A stretch of 64,000 nucleotides of DNA, taken from assembly GCF_002845745.1 (NCBI RefSeq), contig NZ_PIUM01000009.1, positions 62,001 to 126,000 of the forward strand, written 5' to 3'. Below, piece after piece: positions 38,901 to 49,405 of the stretch. Source of the stretch: Telmatospirillum siberiense (GTDB lineage: Bacteria; Pseudomonadota; Alphaproteobacteria; Rhodospirillales; Magnetospirillaceae). A program made the position numbers and the translations under genes. Within the stretch, counting starts at the first letter, position 1. Each line of letters begins with the position of its first letter. A model generated the notes under the pieces. That model was given only the letters and a program-made list of their open reading frames with translations, was not told where the DNA came from and ran no database searches.

Positions 38901-38974
38901 CGCCGGCGGTGGGCGACTGCAATACGCAGACTCCGGAATATAAGGCCTTCCTCGTCAATATCGAGAAAGCGTGA
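35918..38974 (+). CDS. fdnG: Formate dehydrogenase N/O-type, catalytic molybdopterin subunit, Cys form
   Basis: The 1018-residue protein matches FdnG/FdoG in length. It has a Tat signal (SRRQFFK, cleaved after about residue 34), a [4Fe-4S] site (NTCTYCSVGCG), and the active-site stretch RVCHGPTVSALASTFGRG. In E. coli FdnG this position is selenocysteine; here Cys197 is encoded by TGT, so selenium is not needed. The protein binds a molybdenum or tungsten bis-MGD cofactor, oxidises formate to CO2 in the periplasm and passes electrons to FdnH. ATG 35918 follows AAAAAGGGA. Confidence 0.95.
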   Translation: MMQVSRRQFFKISAAGLSASSMAALGFSASPALAEVRQYKLLRAKETRNTCTYCSVGCGLLMYSLGDGAKNAKANIIHIEGDPDHPVSRGSLCPKGAGLLDFVHSESRLKYPEVREAGSKEWKRISWEEAITRVARHMKTDRDANVVAKNAQGVPVNRWLSTAMLTASASSNETGILSQKFIRSLGIVATDAQARVCHGPTVSALASTFGRGAMTNNWVDIKNADFILVMGGNPAEAHPVGFKWAIEAKKKGARLIVVDPRFNRTASVADDFLPIRAGSDIAFLGGIINWLISNGKIQWDYVKAYTNAAFIVSEGYSFDEGLFAGYDEAKGQYDRGSWSYELDEAGEAKVDPTLEHPRCVWNLLKQHYSRYTPEMVVTLTGSPKDGFLKVCEHLGATAVPDKVATILYALGWTQHTTGSQNIRTMAMIQLLLGNIGMPGGGVNALRGHSNIQGLSDLGLLSTSLPGYLTLPSESAHPTFADYIAKNTPKAQRPGQMNYWGNTPKFFVSLLKWFWGDKATRENDWGYDWLPKWDRMYDVLAIMDLMHRGKLNGFIVQGFNPLASLPDYNKNVAAYAKLKYLVIIDPIATETSTFWQNHGEFNDVDSASIQTEVFRLPCTCFAEEDGSIVNSARWLQWHWKGGEPPGEARSDQAVLGELFFALRKLYQEEGGTLPEPILNLSWPYANPREPTPEELAKEMNGRALTDVVDPKDPTKVLARKGEQLPGFALLRDDGSTLCAAWIFSGCWTQAGNQMGRRDNTDVGLGATPGWAWSWPANRRILYNRASCDPAGKPWDPNRKLIAWTGEKWAGGDIPDFQVDAGPQTGMNPFIMNPEGVGRLFSTDKLVDGPFPEHYEPMESPLGTNPLHPKVVSSPAVRIFAADKERLGTREKFPYVGTTYRLTEHFQFWTKSVRLSAIAQPQQFVEISEQLAAEKGIVNGEWVKVSSRRGFIKAKAMVTKRVKVLTVNNQTVHQIGIPLHWGWVGVAQKGHLANSLAPAVGDCNTQTPEYKAFLVNIEKA

Positions 38975-38989
38975 GGAGGGAGGACTATC

Positions 38990-39904
38990 ATGCCATTGCA
39001 ATCATTGGATATTCTTCGCCGGTCCGCCAGCCCGACGGCATCCCCCCAGGTCCGTGGCCCCGAAGAGGTGGCCAAGCTGATCGACGTCACCACCTGCATC
39101 GGCTGCAAGGCCTGCCAGGTGGCCTGTTCGGAATGGAACGACCTGCGCGAGGAGGTCGGCACCAATCACGGCATCTACGACAACCCCATCGACCTCTCGG
39201 CCCAGGCCTGGACGGTCATGCGCTTCACGGAAGTCGAGGAGCATGGCAAGCTGGAGTGGCTGATCCGCAAGGACGGCTGCATGCATTGCTCGGATCCCGG
39301 CTGCCTGAAAGCCTGTCCCTCGCCGGGGGCGATCATCCAGTACAAGAACGGCATCGTCGATTTCCATCAGGAGAACTGCATCGGTTGCGGCTACTGCATC
39401 TCCGGCTGCCCGTTCAACATTCCGCGCATCAGCACCCAGGACAACAAGGCCTATAAATGCTCGCTGTGCTCGGACCGGGTGGGTGTCGGGCAGGAGCCGG
39501 CCTGCGTCAAGACCTGTCCGACGGGGGCCATCCAGTTCGGTTCGAAGGAGGCGATGAAGGAATACGCCGCCGAGCGTATCGTCGATCTGAAAAGCCGCGG
39601 CTTCGAGAACGCCGGTCTCTACGATCCGGAAGGGGTGGGCGGCACCCACGTCATGTATGTGCTGCACCATGCGGACAAGCCCGAGCTTTACGCGAAGCTG
39701 CCGAACAATCCGGCCATCAGCGTGGCCGTCAGCCTGTGGAAGGGAATCCTGAAACCATTGGCCGGGATCGGCATGGCCGCCGCCGTGCTGGCCGGCTTCT
39801 TCCACTATGTCACCGTCGGGCCGAGCCGGGCCGATGACGACGACGACCATGACGATGCCCCGAAGAAGGGGCGGAGCGCCCGCCAGGAAGAGGCCGCGAA
39901 ATGA
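38990..39904 (+). CDS. fdnH: Formate dehydrogenase iron-sulfur (beta) subunit
   Basis: The 304-residue protein carries four [4Fe-4S] cluster motifs: [35 protein letters not shown] and the CSLCSDR...CVKTC set. A single C-terminal membrane helix follows (about residues 240-270, [17 protein letters not shown]), with an Asp- and Lys-rich tail. This is the FdnH/FdoH architecture: the subunit carries electrons from the catalytic subunit to the cytochrome b subunit and anchors the complex. It overlaps fdnI by ATGA. Confidence 0.94.
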   Translation: MPLQSLDILRRSASPTASPQVRGPEEVAKLIDVTTCIGCKACQVACSEWNDLREEVGTNHGIYDNPIDLSAQAWTVMRFTEVEEHGKLEWLIRKDGCMHCSDPGCLKACPSPGAIIQYKNGIVDFHQENCIGCGYCISGCPFNIPRISTQDNKAYKCSLCSDRVGVGQEPACVKTCPTGAIQFGSKEAMKEYAAERIVDLKSRGFENAGLYDPEGVGGTHVMYVLHHADKPELYAKLPNNPAISVAVSLWKGILKPLAGIGMAAAVLAGFFHYVTVGPSRADDDDDHDDAPKKGRSARQEEAAK

Positions 39905-40533
39905 AGCAGAAGATGATACAGCGCTATACCGCCGCGGAGCGGGTCAACCATTGGATCGTCGCCGGCAGTTTCCTGCTGCTGGCCATTTCGGGCCTGGGCT
40001 TCTTCTTTCCCGGTTTTTTCTGGCTGACCGATATTTTCGGTACGCCGCAACTGGCCCGCATCATTCATCCGTTTGTCGGCGTGCTGATGGTTCTGGCCTT
40101 CGCCAGACAGTTCCTGCGCTATTGGCATCACAACCTCATCGACCGCGAGGACGTGAAATGGATGAAGGATGTCGGCGAGGTGCTGAAAGGCAACGAGACC
40201 GCCGACGTCGGCCGCTACAACGCCGGCCAGAAGGGCATGTTCTGGCTGATGACCATCTGCCTGATCCTGCTTTTATGTTCGGGCTTCGTCGCCTGGCGGC
40301 CTTATTTCGCCATTCATTTCCCCATTCCGCTGATCCGCCTGGCCCTGCTCGTCCATTCGGCCAGCGCCGTCGCCCTGATCATCGGCATCATCGTGCATGT
40401 CTATGCGGCCATCTGGGTGAAGGGAACCATCCGCGCCATGGTCGAGGGCATCGTCAGCCATGCCTGGGCAAAGAAGCATCACCCCCGCTGGTATCGCGAA
40501 ATGGTGAACAAGTCGTCGTCGACAACGCCGTGA
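39901..40533 (+). CDS. fdnI: Formate dehydrogenase cytochrome b556 (gamma) subunit
   Basis: The 210-residue membrane protein has four helices with histidines placed for two b-type hemes ([49 protein letters not shown]). This is the FdnI/FdoI family, which passes electrons from FdnH to the quinone pool. It is the last gene of the operon; a strong hairpin follows 13 bases after the stop. Confidence 0.94.
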   Translation: MKQKMIQRYTAAERVNHWIVAGSFLLLAISGLGFFFPGFFWLTDIFGTPQLARIIHPFVGVLMVLAFARQFLRYWHHNLIDREDVKWMKDVGEVLKGNETADVGRYNAGQKGMFWLMTICLILLLCSGFVAWRPYFAIHFPIPLIRLALLVHSASAVALIIGIIVHVYAAIWVKGTIRAMVEGIVSHAWAKKHHPRWYREMVNKSSSTTP

Positions 40534-40546
40534 CATGACGGGAAAT

Positions 40547-40578
40547 CGGTGGCACCGGCAGGGACGCCGGTGCCACCG
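40547..40578. terminator. Bidirectional terminator hairpin between fdnI and thiE
   Basis: A perfect 13-base stem, CGGTGGCACCGGC (40547-40559) and GCCGGTGCCACCG (40566-40578), with loop AGGGAC, lies between convergent operons. There is no clear T-tract, but strength and position support a terminator. Confidence 0.7.
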
Positions 40579-40603
40579 AAGTTTGCTTCGCCGGGCCTTA
40601 AGC

Positions 40604-41248
40604 CTACTGCCTCAGCGCGCCCTCGACGGCGTCTTTCAACCGGGCCGCGGCGGCCTCCGGGTCGGCGGCGGCCATGATGGCCGAGACGACGGCGATGCCG
40701 TGGGCTCCCGCCTCGACGATCTGCCGGGCATTGCCCTGGTTGATGCCGCCGATGGCGACCAGCGGCCGGGGAACCGCCCGGCGCAGGGCGCGGACACCGT
40801 CCAGGCCGAGGGCCGGTCCGGCGTCCGGTTTGGTGCCGGTGGCGAAGACCGGACTTGCCGCCACATAATCGGCCTGGGCGATGGCGTCGGCGGCGTTCTC
40901 CGGCACACCGCCCAGCGAGATGCCGATGATCGCCCTTTTCCCCAGAATGCGCCGCGCTTCGGATGCCGGCATGTCGTCGTCGCCCAGATGGACGCCGTCG
41001 GCACCCACCGCCAGGGCGATATCGATGCGGTCGTTGATGATGAGCGGCACGCCGCTGGCCGAGAGCGCCGCCTTCAGCGCGCGGGCCTGTTCGACGAAGT
41101 GCCGCGTCGTCGCCCGCTTTTCCCGCAATTGCACGATGGTGACGCCGCCCGCAACGGCGGCCAGCACGATATCGGCCAGCGGCCGGCCGACCGTCAGCCC
41201 GTCGTCGGTGACCAGGTAAAGCCGCAGACGTTCGGGCGTGATGGTCAT
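40604..41248 (-). CDS. thiE: Thiamine phosphate synthase
   Basis: The 214-residue TIM-barrel protein shows ThiE landmarks: LYLVTDD, TIVQLREK, LIINDRIDIALAVGADGVHLG, ASPVFATGTKPDAG and PLVAIGGIN. It joins HMP-diphosphate and hydroxyethylthiazole phosphate to thiamine phosphate. Its ATG overlaps the thiM stop (ATGA), so the two salvage enzymes are coupled. No thiD is in view. Confidence 0.95.
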   Translation of the reverse strand: MTITPERLRLYLVTDDGLTVGRPLADIVLAAVAGGVTIVQLREKRATTRHFVEQARALKAALSASGVPLIINDRIDIALAVGADGVHLGDDDMPASEARRILGKRAIIGISLGGVPENAADAIAQADYVAASPVFATGTKPDAGPALGLDGVRALRRAVPRPLVAIGGINQGNARQIVEAGAHGIAVVSAIMAAADPEAAAARLKDAVEGALRQ

Positions 41249-42042
41249 GCCATCACCTTGAGCCGCTGGTCGAAGGCGGCGGCGTCGAGGGAGTACAGAA
41301 GATCGATCAGGCGGATGCGCAGCGACGCCGGGCCGGCCGCTCCTTCGGCGGCCAATTCGCCGCAGACGCCGAAATAGGCGGTGGCGGCCGCCGTCGCCGC
41401 CCAAGGATCGTCGGATACCGCCAGGAAGGCGGCGATCAACGCGCTTAAGGAACAGCCCAGGGCGGTGACCTTGGTCATCAGCGGGTGACCGTTGCCGAGG
41501 ACGATCAGTCGTCTGCCGTCGGTGACGATATCGACCTCGCCGGTCGCCGCCACCACGCAACGGCGTTCGGCGGCCAGGGCGATGGCGGCGTCGCGGGCGG
41601 TGGCGGCCGTCTGCGTGCTGTCGACCCCCTTCGTCGTCACGCAGGTCCGGCCGGCCAGGGTCATGATCTCCCCCGCATTGCCGCGAATGACCGTTGGATC
41701 GAAGGAGAGCAGGCCTGCGGCCACGGCATTGCGGTAAGGGGTGGCGCCGACCGCCACGGGGTCGAGAACCCACGACGTCCCGCGCGTTTGGGCGGCGCTG
41801 ACGGCGGCCATCATGCCCTCGACCCAATCCGGGGATGGCGTCCCCATGTTGATCGACAAGGTTCCACCCAGTTGAACGAAGTCCGCCACCTCCTCGGTGG
41901 CATGCACCATGGCCGGGGACGCGCCGGCGGCCAGCAGGACGTTGGCGGTCACATCCATCGCCACGAAATTGGTGATGCATTGAACCAACGGAGCCCGCTC
42001 GCGCAGGCTGAGGACGAGCGGCCAGAGATCGGAAGCGTTCAT
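41245..42042 (-). CDS. thiM: Hydroxyethylthiazole kinase
   Basis: The 265-residue ribokinase-fold protein has the ThiM pattern: PLVQCITNFVAMDVTANVLLA (first part PLVQCITNFVAMD), LSINMGT, WVLDPVAVGATPYR, VIRGNAGEI and the catalytic-region ALGCSLSALIAAF. It phosphorylates the thiazole moiety for use by ThiE. I chose ATG 42042; a longer frame reaches 42108 but the added residues do not look conserved. The upstream region has no recognisable TPP riboswitch. Confidence 0.93.
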   Translation of the reverse strand: MNASDLWPLVLSLRERAPLVQCITNFVAMDVTANVLLAAGASPAMVHATEEVADFVQLGGTLSINMGTPSPDWVEGMMAAVSAAQTRGTSWVLDPVAVGATPYRNAVAAGLLSFDPTVIRGNAGEIMTLAGRTCVTTKGVDSTQTAATARDAAIALAAERRCVVAATGEVDIVTDGRRLIVLGNGHPLMTKVTALGCSLSALIAAFLAVSDDPWAATAAATAYFGVCGELAAEGAAGPASLRIRLIDLLYSLDAAAFDQRLKVMA

Positions 42043-42065
42043 GATGAAAGACCATCCAGTGAAAC

Positions 42066-42089
42066 GGGCGTCGATTCGAACCGACGCCC
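42066..42089. terminator. Hairpin between the EamA gene and thiM
   Basis: GGGCGTCG (42066-42073) pairs with CGACGCCC (42082-42089) across ATTCGAAC. It sits downstream of the EamA stop and 24 bases upstream of thiM, so it may separate the two transcription units or act in the thiM leader. The loop resembles a tRNA T-loop but no tRNA can be folded around it. Confidence 0.4.
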
Positions 42090-42154
42090 TCCGTATCCTG
42101 TCGTGCAATCCGGATCCGTCAAGGCGCTATGTCGGTTGACGTGCGGCCGTCCCG

Positions 42155-43000
42155 TCATTTCGCGCCGCGTTGGCCGAACCAGACGCTGCCGAGCACGACG
42201 ATCATGCCGAGCAGTTGGGGAGCGCTCAGGCCCTGGCCGAGGACTCCCCAACCCAGAAGGACGGCCGTCACCGGGCTCAAGAAACCCAATGGCGCGACGG
42301 CCTGTGGTTCAAGACGCGAAATGCCGCGAAACCAGAGAATATAGGTCAGCGCCGCGCCGATCAGGCCGAGATAGGCGATGCCGGCGATATTGGCCAAGGT
42401 CGGGGCGGACAGGGGCGGTTCCAGAGTCAGGGCGGCGGGGATTAGCAGAAGCCCGCCGGCGGTGAGTTGCCAGGCGGTGAAAGTCAGGGAGGAGACCGGC
42501 GGCTGCCAGCGGCGGCTGAGGACGGTGCCGAACGCCATCGAGACGGCGCCGGCAAGCCCCGCCGCCACGCCCAGCGGATCGATCGCCGCGGCCGGCGTCA
42601 GGACGAGCAGCGCCACCCCGGCGATCCCCGCGCCGGCCGCCAGAAGGGACAGCCGCCGAATGGGCCGGCCGAGCAGGGCGCGGGCCAGGAAGACGACAAT
42701 CAACGGCTGGATGGCGCCGACCGTCGCGGCGACGCCACCGGGAAGCCGATAGGCCGCGACGAACAGCATGGCCCAGAAGATCGAGAAATTAAGGGCGCCC
42801 AGCAGGAAGGTCCGGCTCCACCAGACGCCGAAGGGAAGGCGGCGGACGACGAGCAGCAGCAGCAGTCCCGCCGGCAGGGCGCGCAGCAACGCCATCGTCA
42901 AAGGATGACCGGGGGGTAGGAACAAGGTGGTGACGATGTAAGTGCTGCCCCAGATGGCCGGTGCGATTGCCGTCAGGAGAAAATCGAGGTTGCGCGTCAT
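42155..43000 (-). CDS. EamA/DMT family transporter
   Basis: The 281-residue membrane protein has ten predicted helices in two EamA repeats (AIAPAIWGSTYIVTTLFLPP at the start, LGLIGAALTYILWFRGISRL in the second repeat) and ends in a short basic tail. It belongs to the RhaT/YedA-like drug/metabolite exporters. It is divergent from a MarR gene with a palindromic site in between, so it is probably that regulator's target. The substrate is unknown. Confidence 0.9.
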   Translation of the reverse strand: MTRNLDFLLTAIAPAIWGSTYIVTTLFLPPGHPLTMALLRALPAGLLLLLVVRRLPFGVWWSRTFLLGALNFSIFWAMLFVAAYRLPGGVAATVGAIQPLIVVFLARALLGRPIRRLSLLAAGAGIAGVALLVLTPAAAIDPLGVAAGLAGAVSMAFGTVLSRRWQPPVSSLTFTAWQLTAGGLLLIPAALTLEPPLSAPTLANIAGIAYLGLIGAALTYILWFRGISRLEPQAVAPLGFLSPVTAVLLGWGVLGQGLSAPQLLGMIVVLGSVWFGQRGAK

Positions 43001-43047
43001 GATAGGATCGATCCATATATTACGGTACCATGTATCTTTGTATAAAG

Positions 43048-43065
43048 TATCTTGATGTCAAGATA
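43048..43065. promoter_or_regulatory. MarR-type palindromic operator
   Basis: TATCTTGATGTCAAGATA is a perfect dyad (8-base arms, 2-base centre) in the 78-base gap between the EamA and marR genes. A second, imperfect CTTTGTA-TAAAG dyad lies just before it (43035-43047). The position fits a MarR dimer repressing both divergent genes. Confidence 0.6.
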
Positions 43066-43078
43066 TAAGGAGAAGCCA

Positions 43079-43600
43079 ATGACGGATCGAGCCGCCGTCG
43101 CCGCCGACCAATGGCGCAAGGAACGTCCCGATATCGACCCTTTCCCGATGGAATTGCTCGGCCGGTTGGCGGAGGCGGCGCTGGTGATCGGCCGCGACCG
43201 GCTCAATCCGCTGTTCGCCCGGTTTCATCTGCAGCCGGGCGAGTTCGATGTCCTGGCCACCTTGCGCCGTTCCGGCGAGCCCTGCGCCCTGACGCCGACC
43301 GAGCTTTACGGGGTGCTGATGATTTCCTCGGGCGGCATGACGAGCCGCATCGATCGTCTGGAGAGGGCGGGGCTCATCGAGCGTCGCCGCCATCCCACCG
43401 ACCGCCGGGGGACGCTGGTCGCCCTGACAGCCGACGGCAGACGCCTCATCGACGAACTTGTCGTCCACCATGTGGAAAACGAGCGGTCCGTCCTGTCCTG
43501 CCTGTCCGAGGTGGAACAGCGGGATCTCGACGGCTTGTTGGCGAAACTGCTGGCGGGCCTGTCTGGGCGGTCTTCGCGGACCGATCCCGGGCCCGGATGA
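43079..43600 (+). CDS. MarR family transcriptional regulator
   Basis: The 173-residue protein has the MarR winged helix: QPGEFDVLATLRRSGEPCAL, TPTELYGVLMISSGGMTSRI, DRLERAGLIERRRHPTDRRG. ATG 43079 follows AAGGAGAAG. It is divergent from the EamA exporter, a common regulator-exporter pair. Its 3' end abuts the convergent gamma-glutamylcyclotransferase-like gene with no gap. Confidence 0.92.
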   Translation: MTDRAAVAADQWRKERPDIDPFPMELLGRLAEAALVIGRDRLNPLFARFHLQPGEFDVLATLRRSGEPCALTPTELYGVLMISSGGMTSRIDRLERAGLIERRRHPTDRRGTLVALTADGRRLIDELVVHHVENERSVLSCLSEVEQRDLDGLLAKLLAGLSGRSSRTDPGPG

Positions 43601-44155
43601 TCAGCAGGCGCAGGACAGGGCGGCGCCCAATATCCTGTCGGCATCGTCCGCCCTCGGTACGGGATAGCCGGCCTTCTCCGACGTGATGGAACGCAGCTTT
43701 CGTACATAGGCGGCGGGCAGGCCATGTTCCTCGGCGCCGGAGACGATATGCTCGAGATATTCCGTGCTGGGCGCTCGCGCCTCTCCCAAAATATCCTTTC
43801 GGTAAAGGAGGACCGCATAGGTCGTTCCGTCCTCTCCGATGGCTTCGGCCGGAGAATGGAAATAGGGGCCGCTGCCATCCAGTTTGGCCCCTTGCCAGGC
43901 GTCGAGGTGGTCGAAGGCTGAATGCGACAGTTCGTAGACCACCCCCCAGAGGGATTCCTCCGCTCGGGCGAGGGCGGTCTCCTCCCCGCCGTCCCATCGC
44001 TCCGAATGTCCGAAGAAGGCGATTCCGTAGCCGGGCAATTTTGCGACGGCCACGACCCTGGGCTTGGTCCGGCAACGTGAAGAGATCTGACCGCCGTTCA
44101 TGTTTGCGCCGTAGGCGAAATATAAAATGGGGGACTTGGGTCTTGTCGTGCTCAT
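43601..44155 (-). CDS. Gamma-glutamylcyclotransferase-like (AIG2/BtrG fold) protein, last gene of the anf operon
   Basis: The 184-residue protein has the GGCT fold signature YFAYGANMN near residue 12, then AFFGHSERWDGG, WGVVYELSHSAFDHLDAWQG and YFHSPAEA. It starts 11 bases after the anfO stop on the same strand, so it is very probably transcribed with anfHDGKO. Enzymes of this fold cleave gamma-glutamyl or related amide bonds to 5-oxoproline; no role in nitrogen fixation is established for this protein to my knowledge. Accessory genes follow anfK in Rhodobacter capsulatus (anf1-3), and whether this is one of them needs alignment. Confidence 0.8.
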   Translation of the reverse strand: MSTTRPKSPILYFAYGANMNGGQISSRCRTKPRVVAVAKLPGYGIAFFGHSERWDGGEETALARAEESLWGVVYELSHSAFDHLDAWQGAKLDGSGPYFHSPAEAIGEDGTTYAVLLYRKDILGEARAPSTEYLEHIVSGAEEHGLPAAYVRKLRSITSEKAGYPVPRADDADRILGAALSCAC

Positions 44156-44166
44156 GTCATCCGTCC

Positions 44167-44865
44167 TTAAGTCTGATGGTTCGGGGAAACCAGGACCTTG
44201 AGTCCCTGGGCGGAGGCGTCGAACTCCGCCCGCATGTTCATCTCGACAAGTGCCCGGGAAAACCAGCGGGGAACATGGTCGCAGAGGATTTCCAGCGTTT
44301 CGAACTCGGTCTCTTGCATGACGGGGATCAGCACCTGCCGGGAGTTGAGGTTCGGATCGCTTTCCAAAACCTGCGCGAGGTCGATGCGGTAATGGCCGTT
44401 GCCGACGCGCTCCAGCGAGGGCGCGGCGGCGGGACCGCAAGGGGAGCGGCCTCCTCCGCCTTTCTTGCCGCAGCATCCCTGCGCGCAGTTCGCCGCGGAG
44501 GCCTCTTCGACGGCGGCCTGTTCCCGCCGGGCGATCAGATCGGCTTCCCGTCCTGCGACGATGTCGAGCTGTTCGCGGTCCGGCCCTTGGGCCTTCCAGA
44601 TATGAAAGCCCATCTCCTCCTGGAGAAGGGAATAAACCAGCCCGCGCACTTCGCCGGACACCAGGACACGGCAGTCTTCCAGTCGGTCGACGACGTCCCC
44701 GAGGGCCGACTTCACCTCGGAGAGCGTCATGTCCGGTCCGACCTCGAAAGGGATTTTCTTACGCGCTTCCCATGCTCCGGCGGCATTGTCGTAAACGCGG
44801 ACATGGCCCGGCTCGTAAAGACTGGAGAGCGTTCCCTCCTCATCGACGTAGGTTGCTATTTTCAT
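44167..44865 (-). CDS. anfO: Fe-only nitrogenase accessory protein AnfO
   Basis: The 232-residue protein starts at ATG 44865 after GAGAGG. It shows the AnfO family pattern: MKIATYVDEEG, the N-terminal half VRVYDNAAGAWE and IPFEVGPDMTLSEV, a central Cys-rich stretch (NCAQGCCGKKGG) and a C-terminal conserved part (MQETEFETLEILCDHVPRWF). AnfO is found only with iron-only nitrogenase and is needed for its function by an unknown mechanism; the Cys-rich stretch may bind metal. It lies 94 bases after anfK with a hairpin in between. Confidence 0.92.
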   Translation of the reverse strand: MKIATYVDEEGTLSSLYEPGHVRVYDNAAGAWEARKKIPFEVGPDMTLSEVKSALGDVVDRLEDCRVLVSGEVRGLVYSLLQEEMGFHIWKAQGPDREQLDIVAGREADLIARREQAAVEEASAANCAQGCCGKKGGGGRSPCGPAAAPSLERVGNGHYRIDLAQVLESDPNLNSRQVLIPVMQETEFETLEILCDHVPRWFSRALVEMNMRAEFDASAQGLKVLVSPNHQT

Positions 44866-44903
44866 GCCGACCTCTCGTGGAGATAAACGGGGCGGGAGGA
44901 GCC

Positions 44904-44931
44904 GGACATTGGCCGCCAAGGCGGAATGTCC
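44904..44931 (-). promoter_or_regulatory. Intercistronic hairpin between anfK and anfO
   Basis: GGACATT (44904-44910) pairs with AATGTCC (44925-44931), and an inner CCGC/GCGG helix extends the stem with a two-base bulge. In the anf transcript it lies just after anfK and may stabilise the upstream messages or reduce read-through into anfO. Confidence 0.5.
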
Positions 44932-44959
44932 AACCTTGCAAAGGTGGTAACCCCAAAGG

Positions 44960-46348
44960 TCACCAGACGTTGAGGAGCCACTCCTTGTTCTTTTTGTGCT
45001 CCATATCGGTGAACAAGGCGTTGGCCATCTGTTCGACCAGCCAGATGGCGCCGCCGTACCCGACTACCGGATGGCGATACAGGCCGGCCCGGTCGTAGGT
45101 GGGAAAGCCGACGCGGACCATCGGGATGTCGTAGTCGATGGAAATGAAGCGGCCTTTGGAATGGCCGAGGATGAGGTCGAGTTTCAATCCTTCGTTCTTG
45201 ATCCGGTTTTCCAGGTCCCAGAAATCCGCGTTGGTGATGATTTCCATGCCGTAATCGACATTGTCCCGCAGCGCCTTGATGCGCGGATCGTCGACGTAGG
45301 AGGCGTTGTCGTCGCCCAGCAGCAGCAGGACGGGCTTCATTTCGAGATCGAGGCAGAACTCGGCCAAGCCGATCACCAGATCCGGGTTGCCGTAGATCGC
45401 CACCTTCTTGTCGGCGAGGAACATATGCGTGAGATCGGTCAGCGCGTCGAGGGCGACGCCCCGTTCCCGCACCAGCGACGGGGGAATGGGCTTGCCGGTG
45501 AGGGCCTTCAGATTGTGCAGAAAGCTGTCCGTGTTGCGGATGCCGATGGGCGTCGGGCCGATGATGGTGGGGATATCGAAGGTCTTTTCCAAATATTGGG
45601 CGGCCTTGCCCCCTTCATAGCGATTGAGCGCGATGGTCGCCTTGGCATTGGCGGTGTCGGCCAGATCCTCGATGGTGGTATTGCCGTGAGAGACGGCGCT
45701 GCCGTCGGGCATCATCGGCGAATCGAAGCTTTCGATCTCGAACAGCACCGTCGCGTCGATATCCATCTCGGCCAGAAGATGCTTCAACTCCTTGACGTCG
45801 CCGGGATTGACCCAGCCGGTGATCAAATTGATCTTGTCGTTCGGTTCGCCCTTTTTCGCGAATTTCTTGACGAAGTCGCGCACCGCCACGTCATAGCCGG
45901 TGACCATGGAGCCGACGAAGCTGGGCGTGTGGATGGCCAACAGCTGGATATCCCGGTCCGCATATTTTTCCTTCAGCAGGCCTTCTTCCAGCTTGGTGAC
46001 GACACCGTCCACGTCGTCGCCGATCACCTCGGTCGAGCAGGTGGTGATGATCGGGATCACCCGGATGTTCGGGTAGCGGGCCAGGAGCACGTCGATTCCT
46101 TCCTCGACGCGGCCGCAGGCCCCGAACACCGCGCCGTCTTCATGAACCGACGACGAGGCGATCTCGAAACTCTCCTTCAGATGCTGGGAGATCAGCAGGC
46201 GGACGAACATCACGCAACCCTGGCCGCCATGGACGATGCCGATGCAGTCCTTGATGCCGATGCTGGCGAATTGGGCTCCCGCCGGCTGACAGGTGAAGAT
46301 CGGATTGATCGTGCCAACACGGTCTTTGACTTTGACGTCACATGTCAT
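44960..46348 (-). CDS. anfK: Fe-only nitrogenase FeFe protein beta subunit AnfK
   Basis: The 462-residue protein matches AnfK length. P-cluster ligands are Cys20 (NPIFTCQPAGAQ), Cys45 (HGGQGCVMF) and Cys104 (ITTCSTEVIGDD). The lack of a long N-terminal extension and the TCQPAGAQFASIGIKDCIG stretch distinguish it from NifK. It pairs with AnfD in the FeFe protein; electrons delivered by AnfH pass through the P-cluster to the FeFe cofactor. It follows anfG by 13 bases. Confidence 0.97.
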   Translation of the reverse strand: MTCDVKVKDRVGTINPIFTCQPAGAQFASIGIKDCIGIVHGGQGCVMFVRLLISQHLKESFEIASSSVHEDGAVFGACGRVEEGIDVLLARYPNIRVIPIITTCSTEVIGDDVDGVVTKLEEGLLKEKYADRDIQLLAIHTPSFVGSMVTGYDVAVRDFVKKFAKKGEPNDKINLITGWVNPGDVKELKHLLAEMDIDATVLFEIESFDSPMMPDGSAVSHGNTTIEDLADTANAKATIALNRYEGGKAAQYLEKTFDIPTIIGPTPIGIRNTDSFLHNLKALTGKPIPPSLVRERGVALDALTDLTHMFLADKKVAIYGNPDLVIGLAEFCLDLEMKPVLLLLGDDNASYVDDPRIKALRDNVDYGMEIITNADFWDLENRIKNEGLKLDLILGHSKGRFISIDYDIPMVRVGFPTYDRAGLYRHPVVGYGGAIWLVEQMANALFTDMEHKKNKEWLLNVW

Positions 46349-46361
46349 GATGCGATTCCTT

Positions 46362-46706
46362 TTAGTAGTGCTGGACGGTCAGTTCTTCATTGAGCGAGCC
46401 GTCGATGGTCAGCCAATCCAGGCGCTCATGCAGCTTCTGCATGAGGGTCTTGATGGCCGTCTTGTCCATCGTGGCCAGCCAGGGGTAGCGTTCCCGGTAG
46501 GCTTCGGCGAGGCACACGGCGTCGACCCAGTAGCACTTGTCCAGGGGGGTCGGATTGTCGACGGGCTCGTCGCAGAGAAGCTGCGTGGTCTTGGTAAGGA
46601 CGCCGACGTTCTGTTTCCGGCGGTCCTTGGCGCGGGAATTGAACTGCCACAGGCAGTTCTTCATGATGTAGTCCATAAGCTGTTCCAGCTTTGTCGCGTC
46701 ATCCAT
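46362..46706 (-). CDS. anfG: Fe-only nitrogenase delta subunit AnfG
   Basis: The 114-residue protein has the diagnostic delta-subunit sequence: [33 protein letters not shown] and GSLNEEL near the C-terminus. Delta subunits occur only in alternative nitrogenases and the length fits AnfG. I chose ATG 46706; a GTG at 46724, overlapping the anfD stop (GTGA), would add six residues. It lies between anfD and anfK, the standard order. Confidence 0.96.
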   Translation of the reverse strand: MDDATKLEQLMDYIMKNCLWQFNSRAKDRRKQNVGVLTKTTQLLCDEPVDNPTPLDKCYWVDAVCLAEAYRERYPWLATMDKTAIKTLMQKLHERLDWLTIDGSLNEELTVQHY

Positions 46707-46720
46707 GGCTTGGGGCTCCC

Positions 46721-49294
<2,574 letters not shown>

Positions 49295-49405
49295 TCAGAA
49301 AATCGCGATCAGAATTCCGGGAAAAACGACGAGTTTGACGTTTTTACATAACCATATGATATATAATGATTATTATGAATCCGTGGCGGAGCGGGCGTGG
49401 CCTGA

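Noticed and set aside
42066-42150. Possible tRNA fragment on the minus strand (GGTTCGAATC)
   Set aside because: No acceptor stem, D-arm or anticodon arm can be built around it and the stem is too long for a T-arm; it is a simple hairpin.
42043-42154. TPP riboswitch upstream of thiM
   Set aside because: The conserved CUGAGA and GAACCUGAUC-type elements are absent and the region is too short.
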